The notes under the pieces are model-generated. The model was not told where the DNA came from. It made no database searches and saw only the letters and a program-made list of their open reading frames with translations. From Chloroflexi bacterium UBA4736 (GTDB lineage Bacteria > Chloroflexota > Dormibacteria > Dormibacterales > Dormibacteraceae): 5,990 nt of DNA. How positions within the stretch are numbered: the stretch's first letter is position 1; every line of letters begins with the position of its first letter. Of this stretch, positions 1 to 5,786 are shown piece after piece. The DNA is taken from positions 1 through 5,990 of the forward strand of contig DHIW01000057.1 of NCBI GenBank assembly GCA_002404015.1. The letters run 5' to 3'. Position numbers and translations under genes: made by a program.

Positions 1-657
1 GTCAACTTCCAGACCCGCCACTACGCCGCCAACCAGGAGGCCAAGCGGCTGATCGACGAGGGCACCGTGGGCGAGATCAGACTCATGGAGATCGCCAGCT
101 GCGCCGGGAACAACCCGCTCAAGGGCTGGCGTACCGACCCCGGCCTGGCCGGTATGGGCGCGGTCAACAACATCACGGTTCATCCCCTCGACCTCGCCTG
201 TTACTTCGCCGGCTCCGAGGTCACCGAGGTGGTTGCCATGACCAACGCCGGGCGCTCCGATGAGCTCGAGACCCTGCCCCTGGTCCTGCTCCGATTCGAG
301 AGCGGCGCGATGGCCTACATCAACGGCAACCAGGCGGTGCCCAACCCCCGCGCCGACATGGAGGTCTACGGCATCGAGGGCCGCATCTCCGGCCGCAGCA
401 CTACCCGCCCCGGCCTGGACGGCGAGTTGCTGGTGAAGAAGAACGACGGCGAGGAGAGGGTGATCCAATTCGACACCAAGGACGGATTCAAGCGGGCCAT
501 CCAGGCGTTCAATGAGGCCGTCGCCAACGACACCAAGCCCAACCCCTCCGGCGAGGACGGCCTGCGCAGCGTTGAGCTGGTCGAGGCCATCAGCCGGTCT
601 GCGCGCGAGGGCGCCGTGGTCCAGGTGGCCAAGGCGGCGGTCACCGGCCGACCCTGA
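1..657 (+). CDS. Gfo/Idh/MocA family NAD(P)-dependent oxidoreductase, C-terminal part (5' end outside window)
   Basis: The reading frame is open from base 1 and ends at TGA 655-657, giving 218 residues of what is normally a protein of about 330-390 aa. The N-terminal Rossmann dinucleotide-binding part lies mostly outside the window. The GTG at 67 is internal: the in-frame residues before it (VNFQTRHYAANQEAKRLIDE) match the segment at the end of the Rossmann domain in this family, followed by GTVGEI. The C-terminal alpha/beta domain follows, with a WRTDPGLAG stretch and the family's conserved His in NNITVHPLDL (about residue 61 of the partial protein). The C-terminal EAISRSAREG helix is typical. 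Family members oxidise or reduce sugars, inositols and related polyols in the cytoplasm; the substrate cannot be read here. The gene converges on a minus-strand pseudogene 16 bases downstream. Confidence 0.9.
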   Translation, partial: VNFQTRHYAANQEAKRLIDEGTVGEIRLMEIASCAGNNPLKGWRTDPGLAGMGAVNNITVHPLDLACYFAGSEVTEVVAMTNAGRSDELETLPLVLLRFESGAMAYINGNQAVPNPRADMEVYGIEGRISGRSTTRPGLDGELLVKKNDGEERVIQFDTKDGFKRAIQAFNEAVANDTKPNPSGEDGLRSVELVEAISRSAREGAVVQVAKAAVTGRP

Positions 658-660
658 CCG
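638..660 (+). terminator. Weak stem-loop over the oxidoreductase stop codon
   Basis: CGGTCA (638-643) and TGACCG (655-660) form a 6-bp inverted repeat with an 11-base loop, and the TGA stop is the first three bases of the right arm. There is no T-tract. It sits at a convergent gene end, where a terminator would be expected, but this is only a candidate. Confidence 0.2.
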
Positions 661-673
661 GCTGAAGCGTGGG

Positions 674-1014
674 TCAAGCCCCGGCGCGCCTCCCGGGCCA
701 GGTGCGGATGGTCTTCACGTTGGTGAACTCGCGCACCCCGGTGGCGCCCAGCTCGCGACCGTAGCCACTGCGCTTAACCCTCCCGAGGGGAACCCGGGGT
801 CAGAGGCGACCTGGCCGTTGACGAACACCTAGCCGGCATCGATCCGCCGTGCCACGGTCAGCCCCCGCCCCGGGTCGGAGGTCCAGACGGATTCACCAAG
901 GCCGTGCGGTGCGGTTGGCGAGGTTGACGGCGACGGGGTCGGTGGCGGACGCGATCACCGCGGCCACCGGGCCCAAGGCCTCCTCGCTGAACCGCGCCAG
1001 GGTCAGGCCTTCTC
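674..1014 (-). pseudogene. C-terminal remnant of a Sad/GabD1-type succinate-semialdehyde (aldehyde) dehydrogenase
   Basis: Read on the minus strand in three pieces, this is the last quarter of an aldehyde dehydrogenase. The first piece carries EEALGPVAAVI, equivalent to the conserved EExFGPV glutamate motif, and runs to LANRT. The second carries GLGESVWTSD, ARRIDAG and [11 protein letters not shown]. The third carries [23 protein letters not shown] and a TGA at 674-676. The first and second are separated by a frameshift near 907. The second contains an in-frame TAG at 829-831. The second and third are separated by a loss of one base near 779-781. The GRELG and REF.N.KT ending and the FVNG..ASD motif resemble the E. 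coli Sad (YneI) and actinobacterial GabD1 subgroup. About 110 of roughly 460 residues remain; the catalytic Cys and NAD-binding domains are absent because the cupin gene occupies the upstream sequence. It cannot encode an active enzyme. Confidence 0.85.
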
Positions 1015-1437
1015 GGCCTGACCCTGCGCCGCGGTGACCTGGCCGACCGGGACGTACCCCGCCTCTTCCAGGCTGCCCACGGCGAGGTAGCCGCCGATGA
1101 CCTCGATGTTCTCGGTTGTTGAGATGTTGCGCAGCCAGTGCACCATCCCCTTGGCAACCAGCTCGAAGGCGCCCCCGCGCACCTCGTGTTCCGCGTCGCC
1201 CAAGCCCGAGGCGCCGTGCCCGCTGAGCACGTAGAAGAACTCGGCGGCGTTGGGGTGGATGTGCGGCTGGTGCTGGGCCCCCGGCGGGAAGCTGGCCCGG
1301 AACAGGCACACCTCGTCGAACCCGGTCATAGCCTCGGTGACGAAGCGGATGTTCACATTGACCCAGCCCTGGTCGGGGCCCACGGCGGCCGAGGCCATCT
1401 CGTCGAGGTTCTGGAAGAAGTACCCGCGGTCGCTCAC
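1003..1437 (-). CDS. Single-domain cupin protein
   Basis: A 144-aa protein starting at GTG 1437. The frame is open further upstream (to 1584), but AAAGGAGG lies six bases before this GTG and the upstream 49 codons look non-coding, so the short form is chosen. Cupin motif 1 is perfect: G53, H59, H61, E66 and G73 fit G-x5-HxH-x4-E-x6-G. Motif 2 is at about 89-104 (G89, G97, H100, N104), with Ala in place of the usual Pro. The four metal ligands H59, H61, E66 and H100 are all present, so it should bind a divalent metal in a small beta-barrel. Small cupins of this kind are dioxygenases, isomerases or sensors; no substrate can be assigned. The last codons overlap the beginning of the ALDH remnant, so the C-terminal tail (after about residue 130) may be shaped by that rearrangement. 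It lies 179 bases downstream of the MFS gene on the same strand. Confidence 0.87.
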   Translation of the reverse strand: MSDRGYFFQNLDEMASAAVGPDQGWVNVNIRFVTEAMTGFDEVCLFRASFPPGAQHQPHIHPNAAEFFYVLSGHGASGLGDAEHEVRGGAFELVAKGMVHWLRNISTTENIEVIGGYLAVGSLEEAGYVPVGQVTAAQGQAEKA

Positions 1438-1453
1438 AAGGAGCCTCCTTTGT
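1435..1453 (-). promoter_or_regulatory. Self-complementary Shine-Dalgarno/start hairpin of the cupin mRNA
   Basis: The cupin leader reads ACAAAGGAGGCTCCTTGTG, ending in the GTG start. ACAA (1453-1450) pairs with TTGT (1439-1436) and GG (1448-1447) with CC (1441-1440), with one bulged A and a five-base loop AGGCT. The Shine-Dalgarno core and the first two bases of the start codon fall in the stem-loop. This could damp translation or make it conditional. It could also be a by-product of a purine-rich site followed by CTCC. Confidence 0.35.
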
Positions 1454-1590
1454 GGTGGTGGTGAGGCATCACGCCCGGCCTCAGATATTGTGCGTCTAGC
1501 CGCCGTCCAGAAGCATCGCCGCACACCTTCCAGGCGATCACCGGCGTCCCGTGCACGCTGAATGGCGAGAAGCGACATGGTCAACGCCGC

Positions 1591-1610
1591 CGGCTGACGG
1601 CTACCAGCCG
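1591..1610 (-). terminator. Hairpin just after the MFS gene
   Basis: CGGCTG (1591-1596) and CAGCCG (1605-1610) form a 6-bp GC-rich stem with an 8-base loop, beginning seven bases past the transporter stop codon on the minus strand. No U-tract follows, which is common for high-GC terminators. It could separate the MFS from the cupin transcript, or only protect the 3' end. Confidence 0.35.
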
Positions 1611-1616
1611 AGGGGA

Positions 1617-2846
1617 TCAGAGGAGCGCGGGAACGGGAACCTGCTCCGCGCGGGTCTCACGGGCCAGCATCACGCCGACGACCGCGAGCCCACAGCCGGC
1701 GCCCAGCACCGCCGGGACGAGCGTGTACGCCGAGACCGGGTAGAGCCTCAGCCCGTGCGCGACGGCGCCGCGCCACTGCGAGTCCAGGACCAGCCCGACG
1801 GCCGCGCCCAGCAGCGACGCCCCTATCGAGCTGGTCACATTGGCCAGGCCCAGCACGGTGCCCGCGCGGTCCTGCCGGAATGACTCCTTGGCGAGGGCGA
1901 GAGACGCACTGGCCGCCGGGAAGGCGGCGCACGCCAGGGAGGTCAGCGCGATGGCGATGACCGCGGGGACCGGGGCAGGGATGGCGAACAGCAGGGCCCA
2001 GGAACCTATCATCGTCGCGGTGCCGCCGAGCATCACCACCCGGCGGCGGCGCAGGCGGTCCGAGAGGCGGCCCACCAGGATCGCGCTGGCGGCCGCCGCC
2101 AGGCTGTTGCCCACGATCACCAGACGCGCCTGGTCGGCGCTGAAACCGACGACCGACTCCAGGTAGGGCACGGCCCACGCGGTGCTCCACGCCAGAAAGG
2201 GGGCGAACAACCCCGTGGTCACCAGCACGCTGGCCCAGAACTGGCGGCTGGTGGCGATTTCCACGATTTCGGGCCATCCCGCCGCCGCGGCGCGGCGCGG
2301 GCCCTGGCCGACCTCGGGGGCCCTCACGCTCAAGGCTAGTCCCGCCTGGACCAGGGCCAGCGCCCCGAACACCAGCGGGAAGGTGGTCCCGGTGAGGCCC
2401 AGGCCCGCCAGGGCGGCGCCCGCGAACGCCACGCCCACCGCGGCCTGGACCTTGCCGATCTCGGACGATCCTCCGCCACGGTTGTCGACAACCAGGCGCA
2501 TCATCCCGATGAAAACCAGCGAGTCAGAGACTCCGAACCCCGCGCGGCCAAGCAGCGCGACCGGGTAGTTGGGCGCCAAAAGGAACACGACGGCAAAGGC
2601 AGCCGAGCTCAGCGCCGCGTAACGCACCACCCGCAGCGCCCCGTGGATATCGGCAAGGTAGCCCCCGGGGAACTGCGCCAAACCAAATCCAAAGGCTGAC
2701 ATCGCAGCGAGGATCCCGAACTCCGAGCTGGTCAACCGGAGGTGCTCCCGGATGATCCCCGCGGCCAGCGCGGGTGTCACGCGCTCGGCGGTGGAGAGCA
2801 AGAGAACCACGAAGAGGACCTGCCGGGCGCGACGGGCGGGGATCAT
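1617..2846 (-). CDS. MFS transporter, 12-TM
   Basis: A 409-aa inner-membrane protein of usual MFS length, starting at ATG 2846 with a GGGGGAGG ribosome binding site four bases upstream. Hydrophobic helices run along the chain. Motif A is present between helices 2 and 3 (G62, A65, D66 and G69 in GGYLADIHG, about 61-69) and again as the degenerate mid-protein copy GRLSDRLRRRR (259-269), marking the two six-helix halves. The linker at about 175-195 is basic and alanine-rich, as expected for the central cytoplasmic loop. The N-terminus is short, with no signal peptide. It probably moves a small organic solute by proton symport or antiport; direction and substrate are not readable. The start codon directly follows the stop codon of a small upstream ORF (TGA then ATG), suggesting translational coupling. 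Nearby catabolic enzymes favour uptake over drug efflux, which is inference. Confidence 0.93.
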   Translation of the reverse strand: MIPARRARQVLFVVLLLSTAERVTPALAAGIIREHLRLTSSEFGILAAMSAFGFGLAQFPGGYLADIHGALRVVRYAALSSAAFAVVFLLAPNYPVALLGRAGFGVSDSLVFIGMMRLVVDNRGGGSSEIGKVQAAVGVAFAGAALAGLGLTGTTFPLVFGALALVQAGLALSVRAPEVGQGPRRAAAAGWPEIVEIATSRQFWASVLVTTGLFAPFLAWSTAWAVPYLESVVGFSADQARLVIVGNSLAAAASAILVGRLSDRLRRRRVVMLGGTATMIGSWALLFAIPAPVPAVIAIALTSLACAAFPAASASLALAKESFRQDRAGTVLGLANVTSSIGASLLGAAVGLVLDSQWRGAVAHGLRLYPVSAYTLVPAVLGAGCGLAVVGVMLARETRAEQVPVPALL

Positions 2847-3011
2847 TCAGCCTCCCCCGACCGGGATCAGCTTGTGCGGCTGGTGGTGCTGATCACCAGC
2901 CAGCAGTTGAGCCTCGCCGCCGCGGTGGTGCGCGGCGACCGGCTGCGCCCCGGGCGGGGCGGGTAGGAGGATGCGGCCGGGGTCCCGGCGATCCACGATG
3001 ACGTGCTCCAT
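2847..3011 (-). CDS. Small histidine-rich protein abutting the MFS start (hypothetical)
   Basis: A 54-aa ORF from ATG 3011 to TGA 2847-2849. GAGGAG at 3019-3024 lies seven bases before the ATG, a good ribosome binding site, and the stop is immediately followed by the transporter's ATG. About 85% of codons end in G or C, as in real genes here. The N-terminus is charged (MEHVIVDRRDPGR), followed by a Pro/Ala/Gly-rich stretch and a His-rich part (HH at 29-30, HH at 42-43, H46). There is no transmembrane helix, signal peptide or Cys, and I recognise no family. It could be a metal-binding accessory of the transporter, a leader peptide that couples translation, or the residue of a larger gene. The opposite strand is also open in the matching register, so codon bias alone does not prove it is coding. 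Confidence 0.45.
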   Translation of the reverse strand: MEHVIVDRRDPGRILLPAPPGAQPVAAHHRGGEAQLLAGDQHHQPHKLIPVGGG

Positions 3012-3082
3012 GGAAAGGCTCCTCGGGCACGGCGCCCTGGTCTGGTAGCACCGGCGGCGTCTGGACCGCGCGGCGCCGGGTT

Positions 3083-3112
3083 GTCCTAGACTGACACAGT
3101 CTATTTCGTCAA
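3083..3112 (-). promoter_or_regulatory. Promoter of the small-ORF/MFS unit with an embedded operator
   Basis: On the minus strand, TTGACG (3112-3107) and TAGGAC (3088-3083) are 18 bases apart, a plausible sigma70-type -35/-10 pair, though the -10 is poor at its end. A perfect dyad, TAGACTG-ACA-CAGTCTA (3087-3103), fills the spacer and overlaps the -10 by two bases. Seven-base arms between the promoter elements are the usual place for a repressor of the TetR, GntR or MarR type. The start would lie about 65 bases before the small ORF. No regulator gene is adjacent, so the binder is unknown. Confidence 0.5.
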
Positions 3113-3279
3113 TGGAAACGCCATTCTGCGGTGCGGAACCTGGGCATCATTCGAGGAAACAGGTTGCGGAACACATCGCCGTGCTTGTCGACGACCTCCG
3201 TGGACGGGAGCGCGGGGAGATGCTGCCAGCGTGGCTCCGCGACCTGGCCGGCGCGCCTGACTTGACGCCCGTGCGGTAA
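3112..3279 (+). pseudogene. Possible ISL3-type transposase fragment (55-aa ORF)
   Basis: An ORF from ATG 3112 to TAA 3277-3279 encodes 55 aa with GC-rich third positions. The stretch VAEHIAVLVDDLRGRERGE followed by MLPAWLRDL resembles, by eye, the segment of ISL3-family transposases (helical, with R.G..L..W) that precedes the conserved L..F..GL motif; that motif and the DDE residues are missing. If the match holds, this is a short scrap of an insertion element, not a gene. The ATG has no clear Shine-Dalgarno and sits inside the promoter region of the opposite-strand operon. An orphan small protein is the alternative. The assignment is from memory of the family. Confidence 0.3.
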
Positions 3280-3292
3280 CTGGTCACGGCCG

Positions 3293-3316
3293 AGCGGGAG
3301 GACCGCGGTGCCCGCT
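3293..3316 (-). terminator. Hairpin downstream of the aldehyde dehydrogenase
   Basis: AGCGGG (3293-3298) and CCCGCT (3311-3316) form a 6-bp stem with a 12-base loop that contains the palindrome ACCGCGGT (3302-3309). It lies about 25 bases after the ALDH stop and 14 bases after the opposite-strand ORF stop, so it could end transcripts from both sides. There is no T-tract. Confidence 0.28.
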
Positions 3317-3340
3317 GAAGGACCGGCGCGTCTCAGGCGG

Positions 3341-4852
3341 TCAGTTCAGGCGGCGCTGGGAATCGTCGTCGTACCAGTCCATCGGCCGCTCCTCGAGGCC
3401 GACCCACACGCTCTTCACCTCGGTAAACATCTCGACCGCTTGGAACCCGTTCTCGCGCCCGTATCCGGAGAGACCGAAGCCGCCCCAGGGCGACGCCGGG
3501 TCGATGCGGTGATAGTCGTTGATCCAGATGACGCCTGCGCGCAGGGCTCCGGCGACGCGGTGGGCGCGCGAGACCTCACGGGTCCAGACGCCGGCGCCCA
3601 ACCCGAACGGGATGTTGTTGGCGATCTCCACCGCCTCCCTCTCGTCTCCGAACGGCATGATGGTGACGACCGGGCCGAACACCTCCTCCTCGAAGAGGTT
3701 GGGGTCGGGGCTGTCGCGCCATAGGACCGTGGGCTGGTGGAAGGCGTCCGGCCGCAGGCGCCCACCGAGGTCGGTCGCGACCGATCCGCCGGTCAGGACA
3801 TCGGCACCGCCGTCACGCGCCGATTGCACGTAAGCCTGGACGCGGGCCGCGGCGGCGGGCGTGATCACCGGTCCCAGCTGGGTGGTCTGCTCCAGCGGGT
3901 CCCCCACCCGCAGGCGCCCGACGATCTCCGCCACCCGGTCGGCGAACTCTCGGGCGATGCTGCGATCCACCAGCACCCGCGCGGCGGCGACACACGACTG
4001 GCCCTGGGCGATGAAAGCGGCGAACACCGCACCGCGCACGCACCGGTCGATGTCCGCGTCCGCAAATACCAGGGTGCTGGCCGCGCCGCCCAGTTCCAGC
4101 CCCACCCGCTTGACGGACTGCGCCGCGGCCGCGGCCACCGCGACGCCGGTGCGCGTGGAGCCCGTGACGTCGATGCGGGCTACGCGGGGATCGGCGACCA
4201 GGGCCTCGCCGGTATCGCGCGCTCCGGTGACAACATTGAGCACCCCCGGGGGCACCCCGGCCTCGAGCGCCAGCCGCGCCAGCTCCAACACGCCGAGGGG
4301 GGCGAGTTCCGATGGCTTGAGGACGACCGTATTGCCGAAGGCCAGCGCCGGGGCGATCTTCTTGCTGGCAATCAGCGTCGGGTGGTTCCACGGAGTGATC
4401 GCGCCGCAGACACCAACCGGGACGCGGCGGGTGTAGTTCAGGTAGTTACCCTCGACCGGGATGGTGGCGCCCTCGACCTTGTCGGCCATGCCGCCGAAGT
4501 AGCGGTACCACTTGGCGACGATGCCCGCCTGTGCCCGCGTCTCGCGGATCGGCCGGCCGTTGTCGGTGGTCTCCAGCCGTGCCGTCGCGGTGCCGTGCAG
4601 GTCGAGCAGGTCGGCCCAGCGCCCCAGGATGCGGCCGCGCTCTGCAGCGTCGAGCCCCGCCCAGCCGGGGAGCGCGGCGGCAGCGGCCGTGGTCGCGGAG
4701 ACCACGTCTGGGGCACATGCGTCCGGGAGTTCAGCGAGAACCTCGCCGCTCGCGGGATCGCACACGGCGAAGTTGCGCCCGCTCTCCGCCTGCACCCATT
4801 TTCCACCGATCAGCATGCCTGCCGGCGGTGCGGCTTCAGCCATCATTGTCAC
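3341..4852 (-). CDS. NAD(P)-dependent aldehyde dehydrogenase
   Basis: A 503-aa cytoplasmic enzyme that oxidises an aldehyde to its carboxylic acid. The frame opens at TTG 4891, but GAGGGAG (4858-4864) lies five bases before GTG 4852, so that start is preferred; ATG 4846 and ATG 4843 are alternatives. Numbered from the GTG: the NAD-binding region holds TPWNH with N156 and KPSE with K179; GSTRTG is at about 231-236; the general base E253 is in LELGG; the catalytic Cys287 is in GQSC; and E390 is in EEVFGP. The C-terminus has PWGGFGLSGYGRENG and an EVKSVWV strand. All catalytic residues are intact. One oddity is ELGGAAS in place of the usual ELGGK-S/N near the base. The subgroup resembles betaine-aldehyde-like and aromatic-aldehyde ALDHs, but substrate cannot be assigned. 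Gene neighbours fit a catabolic cluster. Confidence 0.95.
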   Translation of the reverse strand: MTMMAEAAPPAGMLIGGKWVQAESGRNFAVCDPASGEVLAELPDACAPDVVSATTAAAAALPGWAGLDAAERGRILGRWADLLDLHGTATARLETTDNGRPIRETRAQAGIVAKWYRYFGGMADKVEGATIPVEGNYLNYTRRVPVGVCGAITPWNHPTLIASKKIAPALAFGNTVVLKPSELAPLGVLELARLALEAGVPPGVLNVVTGARDTGEALVADPRVARIDVTGSTRTGVAVAAAAAQSVKRVGLELGGAASTLVFADADIDRCVRGAVFAAFIAQGQSCVAAARVLVDRSIAREFADRVAEIVGRLRVGDPLEQTTQLGPVITPAAAARVQAYVQSARDGGADVLTGGSVATDLGGRLRPDAFHQPTVLWRDSPDPNLFEEEVFGPVVTIMPFGDEREAVEIANNIPFGLGAGVWTREVSRAHRVAGALRAGVIWINDYHRIDPASPWGGFGLSGYGRENGFQAVEMFTEVKSVWVGLEERPMDWYDDDSQRRLN

Positions 4853-4947
4853 CGGCACTCCCTCGGAAGATTCGAAAATCGCGACCACCAAGAATCGCGC
4901 TCACAGGCTCCCCATCGGCGGAGTCGAAAGACCTTACCATCCGTAAT

Positions 4948-5069
4948 TGCGGGGTATGCGACGTGCTGGTCGGGATCGGCACCCGCTTCGGCGACATCGA
5001 CGCCGCAGCTGGACGCTGCACCAGATTCCCGGGTCGACGCGGCTGATCCACGTGGATATCGACAGTTGA
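4948..5069 (+). pseudogene. Central-domain remnant of a thiamine-diphosphate enzyme (acetolactate synthase-like)
   Basis: Plus-strand translation gives CDVLVGIGTRFGDIDAA in the first frame and, after a frameshift near 5005-5007, SWTLHQIPGSTRLIHVDIDS in the next. Together these match the central domain of the acetolactate synthase/benzoylformate decarboxylase superfamily, where ADVLL.lGtRF.D is followed some 20-30 residues later by LIHVDIDP.E. An in-frame TGA follows at 5067-5069, and the expected GRNYP-type continuation is lost, although a TTA CCC pair right after may be its trace. No Pyr or PP domain, including the GDG...N diphosphate-binding motif, is visible on either side. Roughly 40 residues of about 560 survive. 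It lies opposite in orientation to the flanking ALDH and GlcG genes. Confidence 0.72.
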
Positions 5070-5376
5070 GAGTTACCCGTTCCGGCGCGCGCGTGGCTCG
5101 ATGATCGCGGGCGGCAGCATCGAGCAGATGCTGAACCACGCGGCGGCTGAGATCTTCGGTGAGCAGTTCTCTAAAACGCGCGCCCCAGGCCACGCCCCGA
5201 CCAGGAACCGCCCCCGGCTGAGCGCCCCTCAGCGGAGTGGCCTGTTCGCCAGCGGTCTGAGCTCGTCCTCCGCGGGGCGGCAAGTGAAGCGTGCTGGCCG
5301 AGGAAGATCCCAATCCTCCCGGCGTCGACCGGTCAGACTGTGATGCGGCGATGGTCTGCCATCAACCACCAGGTGG
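5070..5376. other. Non-coding stretch between the thiamine-enzyme remnant and GlcG
   Basis: No convincing gene. The plus frame from ATG 5101 starts protein-like (IEQMLNHAAAEIFGEQF, about 5119-5169) but then turns into an Arg/Ser/Pro-rich sequence typical of GC-rich noise, with no ribosome binding site. The first part could be another decayed piece of the same or a neighbouring gene; I do not recognise it. Two small inverted repeats near 5350-5376 lie just past the GlcG stop. Confidence 0.5.
5350..5376 (-). terminator. Short hairpins after GlcG
   Basis: Immediately after the GlcG stop on the minus strand come CCACC-T-GGTGG (5376-5366) and then GATGG-CAGA-CCATC (5363-5350). The second is a 5-bp stem with a tetraloop. 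Neither has a U-tract, so they are weak terminator or mRNA-end candidates. Confidence 0.27.
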
Positions 5377-5784
5377 CTAGTCGAAGACGGCGTGCACCGC
5401 AGCGGTGGCGCACTCAAGGTCCTGCTCGCCGGTCGCGCCACTGATGCCGATGGCCCCCAGGACGGCGCCGTCGCGACGCAGCACCAGCGAGCCCGGCCCG
5501 GGCATGAGCGGGAGCTCGCTGAGGCGATCCACGGCGCCGAAGAATCCCGGCCGGTCGGCGTGCACCGCCTTCATCACGTCGCCGTCCCGGTGCCACATGG
5601 CGGCCCCGACGGCCTTGGCCTGGGCGATCTTGAAGGAGAGGGGGAAAGCCCCCTCCATCCGACCGGCCGCCTGCACGTGTCCGCCCTCGTCGACGATGAC
5701 GACGGTGATGGCGATGCCGATCTTCCTGGCCTCCTGGTGGGAGACGGTGATCAGCTGGTTGGCTTCGCTGAGAGAGACCGGCAC
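5377..5784 (-). CDS. GlcG/HbpS family protein (DUF336)
   Basis: A 135-aa soluble protein, the full length usual for this family. Diagnostic stretches are VVIVDEGGHVQAAGRMEGAF (about 28-47, the family's VVDxGGHL..F.RMDGA), the helix KIAQAKAVGAAM (about 52-63), PGPGSLVLRRDGAVLGAIGISG (about 95-116) and GEQDLECA at the C-terminus. Relatives include HbpS, a heme-binding sensor partner in Streptomyces, and GlcG of the glycolate operon. They are often found beside oxidative catabolic enzymes, but the biochemical role of most is unknown. No signal peptide is seen, so it should be cytoplasmic. The start is GTG 5784; its ribosome binding site is poor, and a 15-codon ORF with GAGGAG ends two bases before it, so translation may be coupled. 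The promoter at 5874-5902 drives it. Confidence 0.92.
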   Translation of the reverse strand: MPVSLSEANQLITVSHQEARKIGIAITVVIVDEGGHVQAAGRMEGAFPLSFKIAQAKAVGAAMWHRDGDVMKAVHADRPGFFGAVDRLSELPLMPGPGSLVLRRDGAVLGAIGISGATGEQDLECATAAVHAVFD

Positions 5785-5786
5785 GG

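Noticed and set aside
1438..1584. N-terminal 49-residue extension of the cupin frame
   Set aside because: A strong AAAGGAGG lies six bases before GTG 1437, and the upstream residues do not look like cupin sequence.
1474..1616. Promoter for the cupin gene
   Set aside because: CAATAT with an upstream TTCTGG, and an isolated TTGACC, can be found, but neither makes a convincing pair, so no promoter is called.
2742..2966. Plus-strand ORF ending in a helix-like stretch (DQLVRLVVLITSQQLSLAAAVV)
   Set aside because: Its first half is antisense to the MFS gene and there is no ribosome binding site. It is in mirror register with the small minus-strand ORF, which has better start signals. A decayed fragment is not fully excluded.
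4853..4891. Longer ALDH N-terminus from TTG 4891
   Set aside because: GAGGGAG is placed for GTG 4852, and the extra 13 residues precede the usual family N-terminus.
3737..5104. 455-aa plus-strand ORF opposite the ALDH
   Set aside because: It is a shadow of the ALDH codons, rich in Arg/Gly/His without domains. Only its far 3' end overlaps the thiamine-enzyme remnant, mostly in another frame.
5101..5343. 80-aa plus-strand ORF
   Set aside because: No ribosome binding site and low-complexity Arg/Ser/Pro after the first 20 or so residues. I could not match it to a family.
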